A DNA stretch of 64,000 bases from Pyruvatibacter sp. HU-CL02332 (GCF_040362765.1 NZ_BAABWK010000001.1:907501-971500); one strand, 5' to 3'. Positions 21,032 through 31,139 are shown, counted from the first letter of the stretch. Translations and numbers: made by a program. Notes: generated from the letters alone by a model not told the origin.

Positions 21032-23809
21032 ATGGTCTCGCTCGGAAGTTTCGCCAAAAGCCTGTTCGGCTCTGCCAATGACCGGCAACTGCGCAAATAC
21101 CGCCAGAAAGTTGACCTTATCAACGCGATGGAGCCCGAACTCGAGGCCCTGAGCGACGAAGAATTGCGCGCCCGCACTACCGAATTCCGCCAGGAAATCG
21201 AAAACGGCGCCAACCTTGATGACCTTCTCGTTCCAGCTTTTGCCACCGTCCGCGAAGCCGCCAAACGAACCCTCGGCCAGCGCCATTTCGATGTGCAGCT
21301 GATCGGCGGCATGGTTCTGCACGATGGCCGCATCGCCGAAATGAAGACCGGTGAAGGTAAGACCCTCGTCTCCACCCTGCCCGCCTACCTCAATGCACTG
21401 TCCGGCAAGGGCGTCCATGTGGTGACGGTAAACGACTATCTCGCCGAGCGTGATGCGCGCTGGATGGGCCAGGTCCACGAGTTCCTCGGCCTGCGGGTCG
21501 GCGTCATTCTGCATGGCCTCGACGACACCCAGCGCCGCCAGGAATATGCCGCCGACATCACCTACGGCACCAACAACGAACTGGGCTTTGACTATCTGCG
21601 CGACAACATGAAATACGCGCTGAACCAGATGACCCAGCGCGGCCATAATTTCGCGATTGTCGATGAAGTGGACTCGATCCTCATCGATGAAGCCCGGACA
21701 CCGCTCATCATCTCAGGTCCGACCGAAGACAATTCCGAGCTCTACACAACGATTGACGGCTTCATCCCCCGGCTCTCGGAAGAGCACTACGAGCTGGATG
21801 AAAAGCAGCGTACGTCTTCGCTGACCGAAGAAGGCAATGAGTATCTCGAGGACATTCTGCGCGAAGCTGATCTGCTGCGCGGCGACAATCTTTATGACAT
21901 CGAGAACGTCTCTGTCGTCCACCACATCAATCAGGGCCTCAAGGCCCACAAGCTGTTCCAGCGCGACAAGGACTACATCGTCAAGAACGGCAAGGTCGTC
22001 ATCATTGATGAGTTCACCGGCCGCATGATGGAAGGCCGCCGTTACTCAGATGGCATGCATCAGGCACTGGAAGCCAAAGAGCGCGTAACAATCCAGCCTG
22101 AAAACATCACGCTGGCGTCGGTTACCTTCCAGAACTACTTCCGCCTCTACAGCAAGCTGGGCGGCATGACCGGCACGGCGCAGACGGAAGCTGACGAATT
22201 CCTGGACATCTACAAACTCGAAGTGTCCGCCATCCCCACCAATGTGGATGTCTCGCGCATTGACGAAGACGATGAGGTCTACCGGACCGCTGCCGAGAAA
22301 TACGATGCCATCGTTGAGCTGGTGAAAGACTGCATTGAACGCGGCCAGCCGATCCTTGTAGGCACGACCTCGATTGAAAAATCAGAACTTCTGGCGGAGC
22401 TTCTGAAAAAGAAGAAAGTGCCGCACAACGTTCTGAATGCCCGCTTCCATGAAGAAGAAGCGCAGATCGTGGCTCAGGCCGGCGTGCCCGGTGCCGTCAC
22501 CATCGCCACCAACATGGCCGGTCGTGGTACGGACATTCAGCTCGGCGGCAATCTCGACATGCGCATTGAGCACGAACTCGGCGACATGGTGGAAGGCGAT
22601 GCCCGCGACAAACGCGAAGCCGCCATCAAGGCAGAAGTCGAAGAGCTGAAACAAAAGGCGCTGGACGCCGGTGGCCTCTATGTGTGCGCCACAGAGCGTC
22701 ACGAAAGCCGCCGCATCGATAACCAGCTGCGTGGCCGCTCAGGCCGTCAGGGCGACCCCGGCCATTCCAAGTTCTTCCTGTCGCTTGAAGATGACCTCAT
22801 GCGCATCTTCGGCACCGACCGCATGGACGGCGTACTGCAGAAGCTTGGCCTGGAAGAAGGCGAAGCCATTGCCCACCCCTGGATCAACAAGGCGCTGGAA
22901 CGCGCCCAGTCCAAGGTAGAAGCCCGCAACTTCGACATTCGTAAGAACCTGCTCAAATATGATGACGTGATGAATGACCAGCGAAAGGTCATCTTCGAAC
23001 AGCGCATCGAGTTAATGCACGAAGAAGACCTGTCGGAAACCATCGCGGACATGCGCCACGAAGTGGTGGATGAACTGGTCGCGACCCACATCCCTGAAAA
23101 GGCCTATGCCGAGCAATGGGATGCTGCAGGTCTGCGCGAGCAGGCGCTCAAATATCTCAATCTGGACATTCCGGTTGAGGAGTGGGCGGCCGAAGAAGGC
23201 ATTGCGAACGAAGAAATTCACGAACGCCTGACCCGCGCCTCCGACGAAGCCTTTGCCCGCACAGCATCACAGGCGGGCCCGGAGATCATGCGTCAGGTTG
23301 AAAAGAGCGTGCTGCTGCAAACGCTTGATGGCCACTGGCGTGAACATCTGCAGATGCTGGACCACCTGCGCCACACGATCGGTCTGCGCGGCTATGGCCA
23401 GCGTGACCCGCTCAACGAATACAAGACGGAAGCCTTTGAACTGTTCGAAAGCCTGCTGCACCGCCTGCGTCAGGATGTGACCGGTAAGCTGATGCATGTG
23501 GAAGTGCGCCAGCGCGAAGACCTGCCGCCGCCGGTAGAAGGTCAGGCGCTTCCTGAAATGGAAGCCCAGCACATTGACCCGGCAACCGGTCGTGACGAGA
23601 TGATTGATGCTGACATGCGCGCCATGCGCCAGCAGGACGGTGATGCAATGCTTGCAGAGCGCCCGCGTCCTTCAGGCACGATCCGCAATGCGTCCGGCGC
23701 AGCTTTGGACCCCAACGACACCTCCACCTGGGGCAAGGTTGCACGCAATGCACCCTGCCCATGTGGGTCTGGCAAGAAGTACAAGCACTGCCATGGTGCG
23801 GTCGCATAG
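21032..23809 (+). CDS. secA: Preprotein translocase ATPase SecA
   Basis: Motor that drives unfolded preproteins through SecYEG. The 925-residue protein shows, in order, Walker [21 protein letters not shown] (about 105), DYLRDNM and [19 protein letters not shown] (about 210), the preprotein cross-linking domain, the second nucleotide-binding fold with [15 protein letters not shown] (about 495), and the C-terminal zinc motif [12 protein letters not shown] (about 908-919) that binds SecB and phospholipid. The length is normal. The start ATG follows a weak site. It is monocistronic: a strong terminator follows directly. Confidence 0.99.
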   Translation: MVSLGSFAKSLFGSANDRQLRKYRQKVDLINAMEPELEALSDEELRARTTEFRQEIENGANLDDLLVPAFATVREAAKRTLGQRHFDVQLIGGMVLHDGRIAEMKTGEGKTLVSTLPAYLNALSGKGVHVVTVNDYLAERDARWMGQVHEFLGLRVGVILHGLDDTQRRQEYAADITYGTNNELGFDYLRDNMKYALNQMTQRGHNFAIVDEVDSILIDEARTPLIISGPTEDNSELYTTIDGFIPRLSEEHYELDEKQRTSSLTEEGNEYLEDILREADLLRGDNLYDIENVSVVHHINQGLKAHKLFQRDKDYIVKNGKVVIIDEFTGRMMEGRRYSDGMHQALEAKERVTIQPENITLASVTFQNYFRLYSKLGGMTGTAQTEADEFLDIYKLEVSAIPTNVDVSRIDEDDEVYRTAAEKYDAIVELVKDCIERGQPILVGTTSIEKSELLAELLKKKKVPHNVLNARFHEEEAQIVAQAGVPGAVTIATNMAGRGTDIQLGGNLDMRIEHELGDMVEGDARDKREAAIKAEVEELKQKALDAGGLYVCATERHESRRIDNQLRGRSGRQGDPGHSKFFLSLEDDLMRIFGTDRMDGVLQKLGLEEGEAIAHPWINKALERAQSKVEARNFDIRKNLLKYDDVMNDQRKVIFEQRIELMHEEDLSETIADMRHEVVDELVATHIPEKAYAEQWDAAGLREQALKYLNLDIPVEEWAAEEGIANEEIHERLTRASDEAFARTASQAGPEIMRQVEKSVLLQTLDGHWREHLQMLDHLRHTIGLRGYGQRDPLNEYKTEAFELFESLLHRLRQDVTGKLMHVEVRQREDLPPPVEGQALPEMEAQHIDPATGRDEMIDADMRAMRQQDGDAMLAERPRPSGTIRNASGAALDPNDTSTWGKVARNAPCPCGSGKKYKHCHGAVA

Positions 23810-23831
23810 CCAGCACCTGACACGCGCACGA

Positions 23832-23867
23832 AAAAAGCCCCGGCCTGATATCAGGCCGGGGCTTTTT
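23832..23867. terminator. Bidirectional rho-independent terminator
   Basis: A perfect palindrome with stem GCCCCGGCCTGA (23837-23848) and its complement (23851-23862), flanked by six A on the left and five T on the right, so it works in either direction. It lies between convergent secA and the MFS transporter gene. Confidence 0.92.
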
Positions 23868-23883
23868 GTTGGCGTTATTTGCT

Positions 23884-25221
23884 TCAACCAGGCGTGGCTT
23901 CTGACTGCGCCTTGATGCGGATCAGATGACGGCCGGCAAGGTAATAGTGCCAGCCACCCCAGACTGCCGCGAACGACAGGACCAGGAGTGAGTAGCGCAA
24001 CGAGTCCTTGCCATAGTCAGACGCGAACACATCACTAAGGATGCCGACTGCCTGTGGACCAAGACCCATACCGACAAGGTTCACGATGAACAGCATGATG
24101 GCTGAACACAGCGCCCGCATCTTGATGGGGGCCCGGGTCTGGATCGTCGCAAAGCTTGGTCCCAGATAGAACGCGCCCAGCACCAGTGTTGGCAGATACA
24201 CAATGAGTGCAATGGTGAGGTTTGATTCAAGGAAGAACCACACCACCAGCGGTGCTGCAGCAAACATCCCGATCGCGACCACCCACATGCCACCGGCAAT
24301 ATGTTTCTGCGCTGCCCAGTCAGACAGACGCCCGCCCAGATAGGCACCAAAGCCACCAAAGATACCAATGGCAAAAGCCAGATAGGTCCCGACTTCCAGG
24401 AGCGACATGCCGTGGCTGCGAATAAAGAATGCCGCAATCCACGTGGTGCCGCCGTAGCCCACAAAGGCCACGAGCATGATGCCGAAAATGACATTGCGCG
24501 ACACAGGGTCAGACAGCAGGTGCTTGAAGCCAGCAAGGATTTCGACCGACATCTGTGACCAGTCGATTGGTTCAGGCTCTGTCGGTTCAAGACCGTCTGC
24601 AGCCCCGCGCTGGGGTTCAATCATCGTGTACCGCACAAGCGCCGCGATGATCAGGCCCGGAAGGCCGACAACAAAGAACGCCGCACGCCACCCGTAATAT
24701 TGCGCCACATAGGCACCCACGAGGAAGCCGATCATCACGCCGAAATAGATACCCAGCGAGTAGATGCCCAGGGCACCGGCTCGTTCTTTTTCCGGATACA
24801 GATCAGCAATCATTGAGTGGGCGGGTGGACTGGCCCCGGCCTCACCGACACCAACACCAATACGGGCGGCCGCCAGCGTCCAGAAGCCGATGGCAAAACC
24901 ACCAAGGGCTGTCATCAGGCTCCAGATCGCAACCGCAATCGCAATGATGTTTCGCCGGTTGATCCGATCCGCCAGAAACGCGACAGGCATGCCCAGCGTT
25001 GCGTAGAACAACGCAAAGGCAAGGCCCGTCATAAAGCCCATCTGGGTATCGCTTAAGAGCAGATCATTTTTGATGGGCTCAAGCAGAACCCCCATGATCT
25101 GCCGATCAACAAAGCTGGAGGTGTAAACCACCACCAGCATGAACAGCGCATAGCGCCGGTACTGTGGGGTAATTCCTCCCCCAACCCCGGAAGCACCTCC
25201 GGGGGACGTTGCTTGAGACAT
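23884..25221 (-). CDS. MFS transporter, Spinster-like
   Basis: Inner-membrane major facilitator of about 445 residues with 12 predicted helices. Helix 1 is followed by the family motif DRQIMGVLLEPIKNDLLLSD, then GLAFALFYATLGMPVAFLAD, RIGVGVGEAGASPPAHSMI and YSLGIYFGVMIGFLVG. This pattern is that of the Spinster branch, whose characterised eukaryotic members move lipids or sphingolipids; bacterial substrates are mostly unknown. The ATG at 25221 has an excellent site (GGAGGAG, 5 bases), so the longer upstream frame is rejected. It is a close paralogue of the next gene upstream, 63 bases away on the same strand, suggesting a tandem duplication. Confidence 0.92.
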   Translation of the reverse strand: MSQATSPGGASGVGGGITPQYRRYALFMLVVVYTSSFVDRQIMGVLLEPIKNDLLLSDTQMGFMTGLAFALFYATLGMPVAFLADRINRRNIIAIAVAIWSLMTALGGFAIGFWTLAAARIGVGVGEAGASPPAHSMIADLYPEKERAGALGIYSLGIYFGVMIGFLVGAYVAQYYGWRAAFFVVGLPGLIIAALVRYTMIEPQRGAADGLEPTEPEPIDWSQMSVEILAGFKHLLSDPVSRNVIFGIMLVAFVGYGGTTWIAAFFIRSHGMSLLEVGTYLAFAIGIFGGFGAYLGGRLSDWAAQKHIAGGMWVVAIGMFAAAPLVVWFFLESNLTIALIVYLPTLVLGAFYLGPSFATIQTRAPIKMRALCSAIMLFIVNLVGMGLGPQAVGILSDVFASDYGKDSLRYSLLVLSFAAVWGGWHYYLAGRHLIRIKAQSEATPG

Positions 25222-25284
25222 AAAGACTCCTCCAGGCTTCTGGGTCACCCCCAGAATGCCATCCAATTCCCCCGGATTGATAGG

Positions 25285-26598
25285 CTACTTGGCGTCTGCA
25301 CTGACCAGGTGCTTGCCTGCCAAATAGTAGTGATAGCCACCCCACACGCTGATGAAGGACAAAAGCAGCAAGGCGTAGCGTAGCGATTCCTGTCCATAGG
25401 TAGGAGCAAGCGCATCACTCAGCACACCCACTGCCTGAGGCCCAAGCCCCAGACCGATGATGTTGAGGATGAACAGCATAATGGCTGAACACAGCGCCCG
25501 CATATGCACAGGTGCGCGCGTCTGGATCATCGCGAACGATGGGCCAAGATAAAACGCCCCCAGCAGTACCGTCGGGATGTAAATGATCAGCGCAACGCCC
25601 GTGTCCATTTCAAGGAAGAAGAATACGATGATGGGAGCGGCTATGAACTTAGCGAAAGCCACAATCCACATTGTCCAGCGTCGGTCCTTGGCACCCAGCT
25701 TGTCTGCCAGACGACCACCGGTAATAGCGCCGATAACACCTGCACCACCAATAACGGCAGCAAGATACTGACCCACTTCGATCAACGACATGCCGTGACT
25801 GCGGATGAAGAAGGCCGCGCCCCAATAGGCACCGCCATACCCAACGAAGGAGACCAGCGTTACGCCGATGACCACATGCCGGGAAACTTTGTCCTGCCAA
25901 AGATGAGCAAAGCCTTCTTTGACCTGGGCCTTTGCAGCAGCCCACTCGATTGGACCAACTTCAGCAGGTGCTGTGCCGTCTGAGTGACCGCGCGGCGGCT
26001 CCCGGAGGGTAAAGCGAACAAGCAGCGCAATGATAAGGCCCGGTGCACCGACAACGACAAACGCCATCCGCCAGCCATAGTCATGCGCCACATAGGCCCC
26101 GACCAGGAAGCCGAGCATGATCCCGATATAGACACCCAGCGCATAAATCGCGAGCGCCCCGGACCGTTCTTCCGCCGGATAGAGATCGGCAATCATGGAG
26201 TGAGAGGGAGGGCTTGAACCTGCTTCACCAATGCCGACGCCGACGCGGGCAAAGGCAAGCGACCAGAAGCCAACCACAAACGCACAGGCGACGGTCATGA
26301 AGCTCCAGGCCGTAACCGCAGCCGAGATGATGTTCCGACGGCTCCAGCGGTCAGCAAGGAAGGCAATGGGAATGCCCAGCGTCGCGTAGAAGATGCCAAA
26401 GGCAATGCCACCCAGAAAACCCATCTGGGTATCAGTCAGCATGAATTCATTGCGGATGGGCTCAAGCAACACGCCCATGATCTGGCGATCCACATAGCTG
26501 GATACATAAGCCAGCAGCAGGATGAAGAGGGCGTAGCGTCGATAGGCAGGCGTAATCTCAACAGCGGGCGTTTCGCCGTTCTGTGTTGTGTCGGTCAA
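25285..26598 (-). CDS. MFS transporter, Spinster-like (paralogue)
   Basis: About 437 residues and very similar along its whole length to the downstream transporter: YRRYALFILLLAYVSSYVDR, IMGVLLEPIRNEF, GEAGSSPPSHSMIADLYPAE and a shared C terminus (YHYYLAGKHLVSADAK). The best start is a TTG at 26598, placed 5-6 bases after GGGGAGAG; no ATG is available, and the longer frame also begins with TTG but lacks a site. The pair is transcribed away from the PAS_5-like/epoxide hydrolase genes. Uptake or efflux of hydrophobic substrates is plausible but only inferred. Confidence 0.9.
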   Translation of the reverse strand: MTDTTQNGETPAVEITPAYRRYALFILLLAYVSSYVDRQIMGVLLEPIRNEFMLTDTQMGFLGGIAFGIFYATLGIPIAFLADRWSRRNIISAAVTAWSFMTVACAFVVGFWSLAFARVGVGIGEAGSSPPSHSMIADLYPAEERSGALAIYALGVYIGIMLGFLVGAYVAHDYGWRMAFVVVGAPGLIIALLVRFTLREPPRGHSDGTAPAEVGPIEWAAAKAQVKEGFAHLWQDKVSRHVVIGVTLVSFVGYGGAYWGAAFFIRSHGMSLIEVGQYLAAVIGGAGVIGAITGGRLADKLGAKDRRWTMWIVAFAKFIAAPIIVFFFLEMDTGVALIIYIPTVLLGAFYLGPSFAMIQTRAPVHMRALCSAIMLFILNIIGLGLGPQAVGVLSDALAPTYGQESLRYALLLLSFISVWGGYHYYLAGKHLVSADAK

Positions 26599-26818
26599 TT
26601 GTCTCTCCCCACGGGGACAAACAGGCCTCCCCAAAGGATGACCGACCTGACCCCAGCAAATTCAGGCCTAGACGGCCCAGCGGCAGTTTTGTGCCGTTCT
26701 GGCATTAACTCTAGGGGTTTCCTCAGAAAAACGGTAGGGGGATCATGCAGCATATATACACCCCATTAACCCGCATAGGTTTAAGCTCTTCTCGTCAAGC
26801 TAGGAGTCCGATGATCCA

Positions 26819-27451
26819 ATGATACGCCTCACAACTGGCAATCAGACTCTTCTGGATTTATGGCGTGGCCGCCGCGACAGGCATGCGGTTCCCCGCATCG
26901 GCGCAACCACGTTCATCCGTGATCCGAATATCGGCAAAAGCATCTGTATTCAGTTCAAAGCGCCCGACAGCTCAGTGCGCGTCGCCCATGCCGGCGGCAA
27001 CATTGAGCGCCTGATCGGAATCGACCTGACAGGCATGGTGATTTCCAAGATCTACTCAGGGTCCGAGCAGGATGAACTAAGCGACATGCAGCGCGCCAAG
27101 TTCCTCCACCCCATGATCATTCACTCCCACAGCAATACGAACACTCTTGCAGGCGAACTCATTCAGCTGGAAATGCTGCAGCTGCCTTTTGTCAATTCAG
27201 CCACCGAGGAAGTGATCTACGTCATCGGCGCTTTTGAGTGGACCCACGCCAACAGTAGATCCAATCTCGGCGGAGGCTTGAAAGAGAGGTCCTTGCTCTC
27301 ACGCACCATCCTCGACGTCCGGACACTCAAGCCGGTTGAAAACGAATTCACTTTCCCGCCGGTCAAAGGCGTCAAGAAGCTCAAAGCGGTGCCTGTTCGG
27401 GAGATAAACCGGTCCGCCGATCACGGCGATGCAGACCGCATCGAGCTCTGA
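26819..27451 (+). CDS. Putative PAS_5-like domain protein
   Basis: I recognise this only tentatively. The first ~75 residues (LLDLWRGRRDRHAVPRIGAT, then an ERLIGIDLTGM segment) resemble the alphaproteobacterial PAS_5 family, whose members open with a similar length-and-Arg pattern and bind unknown ligands. The remaining 210-residue sequence has a beta-rich core with HPMIIHSHSNTNTLAGELI and no catalytic motif. An AGGAG sits 12 bases before the chosen ATG, but only 4 bases before another ATG at 26811 that opens a 3-codon frame ending in TGA across the start. It lies 88 bases upstream of two epoxide hydrolase genes and is divergent from the MFS pair. Confidence 0.6.
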   Translation: MIRLTTGNQTLLDLWRGRRDRHAVPRIGATTFIRDPNIGKSICIQFKAPDSSVRVAHAGGNIERLIGIDLTGMVISKIYSGSEQDELSDMQRAKFLHPMIIHSHSNTNTLAGELIQLEMLQLPFVNSATEEVIYVIGAFEWTHANSRSNLGGGLKERSLLSRTILDVRTLKPVENEFTFPPVKGVKKLKAVPVREINRSADHGDADRIEL

Positions 27452-27539
27452 ACGCTTGAAGACCTGCGCCTCCCTGCCATAATGCCGCGCCACGGTTTCC
27501 TGAATGTGTTTTGGGAAATGGCCAGCAGGGAAGTCACAG

Positions 27540-28721
27540 ATGAGTTCGCCCACCCCTTTCACGATCTCGATACCGCAATCCAAGCTCGACACCATCGCCC
27601 GCAAGGTACGCGACTTCGAGTGGATCGATGTGCCTGAAGGCAAAGACGCGGGCGACGGGTGGTCGTACGGTGCCGATCAGGACTACCTGAAAGAATTCTG
27701 CGCCTACTGGCTGGACGGCTATGACTGGCGCCATTGGGAAGCACAGCTCAACTCGTGGCCGCAGTTCATTGCGACCGTCAACGACATCGACATCCACTAT
27801 GTGCACATCAAAGGCTCCAACCCGGACAACCCGCCCCTGCTGATCACCCATGGGTGGCCCGGATCGTATTTCGAGTTTTTTGATGTTCTCGACCGCATCG
27901 CCAACCCCGCCGCATATGGCGGCGAGGAAGCAGACGGGCGTGATGTGATCGCCCCGTCCATTCCCGGTTACGCGTTTTCCGGCCGCCCACAAAAGCCCAT
28001 GGGGCCACGCGCTGTTGCAGCGCTTTGGAATGCCTTCATGCGCGATGCCTTGGGCATTGACAGCTACATCGCCCAGGGCGGTGACTGGGGGGCCATCATT
28101 TCTGGCTGGATTGCGTTTGATCACAGCAAGGACAAACAGGGCGGCTGCCTTGCTGTCCACCTGAACTTCCTTGGTGTGCGCGGGCACATGGAACCAAAGA
28201 CGGAAGAAGATCAGGCATGGATGCAGCATTCAGCAGGCATGCAGCTCTTTGAGACAGCCTATCTGCAAATTCAAGGCACCAAGCCCCTGTCGCTGACCAT
28301 GGGGATGTCGGATTCGCCCGTCGGGCAGGCCGCCTGGATACTCGAGAAATTCTACACCTGGGGTGACGTGAAAAATGGCGACATCGAAAGCGCCTTCACC
28401 AAAGACCATCTGCTCACCAATCTGATGCTCTACGTCGCGACAGACACGTTCAACACCGCCACATGGATGTATCGCGGCGTGTTCGAGGAAGGCGGCGTCA
28501 ATCTCCCGCCGGGCGAGACAATCGATATCCCCACAGGCATCGCCAACTTCCCCGGCGACACCGTATATTCTTGGCCGCCGCGCAGCATGGTGGAAGCGGG
28601 CTACAGCAACATTGTTCAGTGGACGGACCATGAAAAGGGCGGCCACTTCGCAGCTCTGGAACAACCCGACGCCTTCGTCGCCGACGTCATGGCATTTTTG
28701 AAGCAGGCGCCCACACAATAG
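27540..28721 (+). CDS. Epoxide hydrolase (EHN-type alpha/beta hydrolase)
   Basis: Opens epoxide rings to diols. The 393-residue protein has the N-terminal epoxide hydrolase domain (PFTISIPQSKLDTIARKVRD; DYLKEFCAYWLDGYDWRHWE) and an alpha/beta hydrolase fold with oxyanion motif ITHGWPGSYFEF (about 107), nucleophile Asp in QGGDWGAIISGW (about 180) and catalytic His in KGGHFAALEQPDAF (about 368). The ATG at 27540 follows AGGGAAG at a suitable distance; the longer frame is rejected. A paralogue starts 11 bases after its stop, so they form an operon. Confidence 0.92.
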   Translation: MSSPTPFTISIPQSKLDTIARKVRDFEWIDVPEGKDAGDGWSYGADQDYLKEFCAYWLDGYDWRHWEAQLNSWPQFIATVNDIDIHYVHIKGSNPDNPPLLITHGWPGSYFEFFDVLDRIANPAAYGGEEADGRDVIAPSIPGYAFSGRPQKPMGPRAVAALWNAFMRDALGIDSYIAQGGDWGAIISGWIAFDHSKDKQGGCLAVHLNFLGVRGHMEPKTEEDQAWMQHSAGMQLFETAYLQIQGTKPLSLTMGMSDSPVGQAAWILEKFYTWGDVKNGDIESAFTKDHLLTNLMLYVATDTFNTATWMYRGVFEEGGVNLPPGETIDIPTGIANFPGDTVYSWPPRSMVEAGYSNIVQWTDHEKGGHFAALEQPDAFVADVMAFLKQAPTQ

Positions 28722-28732
28722 AGGCCGGACCC

Positions 28733-29950
28733 ATGCACCCCAGTATCGCTGCAGATCCCTTCACCATCTCAGTCGCCGACCATGAGCTGGCGGACCTGAA
28801 GCAGCGGCTCGCCAACACACGGTTCCCCAATGAACCCGACGGCAATGACAGCTGGGACTACGGCACCAACCTTTCCTACATGGAACGGCTGATTGAATAC
28901 TGGCGTGACGACTATGACTGGCGCGCCGCCGAAGCACGGCTCAACCGCTTTGACCACTTCCGCGCCACCATCTCCGGTGATGATCTGGGCCTGCCCGATG
29001 AAGATCACCAAATCCATTTCATCTATGAGCGCGGCTCGGGCAAAAACCCGCGCCCTTTGATCCTCACCCATGGCTGGCCCTCAACCTTTGCCGAGTTTGA
29101 GCATGTGATAGAGCCCCTCGCCCACCCGGAAAGATTTGGCGGCAGTGAGGAAGACGCATTCGACGTGATCGTGCCCTCGCTCCTGGGCTTCGGCTTTTCA
29201 TCCAAGCCGCGCACGCCACTGGGACCATCAGCCATTGCAGAGCTTTGGCATTGCCTGATGACACGGGTACTGGGCTATGACCGCTATTGCGCACAGGCCG
29301 GTGACTGGGGGTCCTACGTCACGTCACGGCTGGCGCTGCAGCATGGCGACCAGTTGGACGCGATCCATCTCACCATGCTGCCCCTGCGCCCGGCCATTTC
29401 AGGCGGCGGTGAGCCTGTAACGCAGGAAGAAGCCGACTGGATCAAGAACATGCGCGGCTGGTGGGCTCAGGAAGAAGGCTACCGCGTGATCCAGGGCACC
29501 AAGCCCATGGCGCTGGCGTTCGCTGTGACCGACAGCCCGGCAGGCCTCGCAGGCTGGCTGGCAGACAAATACTATCGCTTGGGCGACACCGAAAAATCCC
29601 ATCCCTATGAAGGCATGGATCAGCGCTTCCCCATGGACATGATCCTGACCCAGCTTTCCATCTACTGGTTCACCGGCACCATCAACTCCGCCAATACACT
29701 CTACAAAGCCGGACCGATGGAACGCACAGACAAGCTCAAGCCCGGTGAACGGGTGACGGTGCCGACAGCCTATTCGGAATATCCAATGGATGTGTTGCCC
29801 CGCACGCCCGAAAGCTGGGGCAGCCGCTGCTATGACATCAAGCGCTGGCGCTTCATGGAAAAAGGCGGCCATTTCGCAGCCCTTGAAGAGCCGGAAATCT
29901 TTACGCGCGACGTCCAGGACGCCTTCCGCGAGCTACTTGGAAGAATCTAG
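28733..29950 (+). CDS. Epoxide hydrolase (EHN-type), second copy
   Basis: A 405-residue paralogue of the preceding gene: N-terminal domain PFTISVADHELADLKQRLAN and LIEYWRDDYDWRAAEARLNR, then LTHGWPSTFAEFEHV, the nucleophile Asp in QAGDWGSYVTSRLA (about 187) and the His in EKGGHFAALEEPEIF (about 385). The two copies are diverged enough (many substitutions outside motifs) to suggest different substrates, not a recent duplication. It is convergent with accA, whose stop lies 22 bases away, with no terminator hairpin between them. Confidence 0.92.
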   Translation: MHPSIAADPFTISVADHELADLKQRLANTRFPNEPDGNDSWDYGTNLSYMERLIEYWRDDYDWRAAEARLNRFDHFRATISGDDLGLPDEDHQIHFIYERGSGKNPRPLILTHGWPSTFAEFEHVIEPLAHPERFGGSEEDAFDVIVPSLLGFGFSSKPRTPLGPSAIAELWHCLMTRVLGYDRYCAQAGDWGSYVTSRLALQHGDQLDAIHLTMLPLRPAISGGGEPVTQEEADWIKNMRGWWAQEEGYRVIQGTKPMALAFAVTDSPAGLAGWLADKYYRLGDTEKSHPYEGMDQRFPMDMILTQLSIYWFTGTINSANTLYKAGPMERTDKLKPGERVTVPTAYSEYPMDVLPRTPESWGSRCYDIKRWRFMEKGGHFAALEEPEIFTRDVQDAFRELLGRI

Positions 29951-29972
29951 AGTCTGACGCCGCGAACCGGAT

Positions 29973-30932
29973 CTAGGCGATGCCTTCACGGCCCATGGCC
30001 AGGAACTTTTGGCGACGCTGCGCGACAAGTTCATCACCGGACAGCGGCGCAAGAACAGCCAGCTCTTCTTCAATCGCTTTGCCGGTTTCTGAAATGATCT
30101 GCGCTGTTTCGCGATGCGCACCGCCAATCGGCTCAGGTAGAATACGATCAATGACACCAAGCGACAGCAGATCCTGCGCGGTGATGCGCATGGCCGCTGC
30201 CGCGTCCTGCGCCTTGTCAGATGACCGCCACAGAATGGATGAGCAACCTTCCGGCGAGATCACCGCATAAATGGAGTGCTCAAGCATCAGCACCTTGTTG
30301 GCAGCGGCAATAGCCACAGCGCCACCGGACATGCCTTCGCCAATGATGACAGAGATCAGCGGCACCTTGAGAGACAGCGACCGGTCAATGGAGCGGGCAA
30401 TGGCTTCAGCCTGACCGCGTGCTTCTGCATCCTTGCCGGGATAAGCACCGGACGTATCAGCGAGCGTGATCACCGGCATCTGAAAACGCTCGGCCAGCGA
30501 CATCAACCGGACTGCCTTGCGGTAGCCTTCCGGGTTCGCCATGCCGAAATTGTGTTTCAGACGGGACTGGGTGTCTGACCCCTTTTCCTGACCGATCACA
30601 ACGACCCGGCGGCCATTGAGGCGGCCCAGGCCGCCTTCGACCGCGTGGTCCTCACCAAAAGCCCTGTCACCGGCAAGCGGGGTGAAGTCCGTGATCAGAC
30701 GGCTCACATAATCTTTGAAGTGGGGCCGGTTTGGATGGCGGGCCACCAATGTCTTCTGCCAGGGCGTCAGCTTGGCGTAGGTATCGGTCAGAAGTTGCGA
30801 CGCTTTGGTTTCAAGACGCACGACTTCGTCGCCAATCTGCATGGTCGGGTCTTCAGCCGCCATCCGGCGAAGTTCCTGGACCTTGCCTTCCAGCTCTGCG
30901 ACCGGTTTTTCAAACTCGAGATAACTATGCAT
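29973..30932 (-). CDS. accA: Acetyl-CoA carboxylase carboxyltransferase subunit alpha
   Basis: With AccD it transfers carboxyl from biotin to acetyl-CoA, making malonyl-CoA, the first committed step of fatty acid synthesis. The 319-residue protein has the expected N-terminal helix (YLEFEKPVAELEGKVQELRR), the PHFKDYVSRLITDFTPLAGD segment, and the crotonase-fold core with TLADTSGAYPGKDAEARGQA and VIIGEGMSGGAVAIAAANKV. The length is normal. In many Rhizobiales accA lies next to xerD; here about 2.8 kb of ECF41, CMD-like and malyl-CoA lyase genes separates them. Confidence 0.98.
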   Translation of the reverse strand: MHSYLEFEKPVAELEGKVQELRRMAAEDPTMQIGDEVVRLETKASQLLTDTYAKLTPWQKTLVARHPNRPHFKDYVSRLITDFTPLAGDRAFGEDHAVEGGLGRLNGRRVVVIGQEKGSDTQSRLKHNFGMANPEGYRKAVRLMSLAERFQMPVITLADTSGAYPGKDAEARGQAEAIARSIDRSLSLKVPLISVIIGEGMSGGAVAIAAANKVLMLEHSIYAVISPEGCSSILWRSSDKAQDAAAAMRITAQDLLSLGVIDRILPEPIGGAHRETAQIISETGKAIEEELAVLAPLSGDELVAQRRQKFLAMGREGIA

Positions 30933-31057
30933 TGGAAGTGTTTGCGACCCTTTGATGAAGACGCGGCAAACTGGCGCGGGACCCTTGGATTGTCAACAAA
31001 TTCACACCTCCAGCCTTAAGCCGGACGTGCCCGTGCCAGTGAAAGTTCATATGGGAG

Positions 31058-31084
31058 TGTCACAAACCCGTTGAAAGGACCGTC
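31058..31084 (+). promoter_or_regulatory. Predicted ECF41-dependent promoter
   Basis: TGTCACA (31058-31064), a 16-base spacer, then CGTC (31081-31084). This matches the known ECF41 promoter pattern exactly and lies 55 bases before the start of the carboxymuconolactone decarboxylase-like gene, which is co-transcribed with the ECF41 sigma gene. It implies that the sigma factor drives its own operon. Confidence 0.8.
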
Positions 31085-31139
31085 TTTAAGGAAAATCGCC
31101 CGGTTTTGGGCCATTTCCCGTTCTTTCAAGGAGTATGAC

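Noticed and set aside
26811-26822. Three-codon leader frame ATG-ATC-CAA-TGA across the start of the PAS_5-like gene
   Set aside because: The AGGAG fits it better than the main start, but such short frames occur by chance and there is no other evidence. It is mentioned only in the gene entry.
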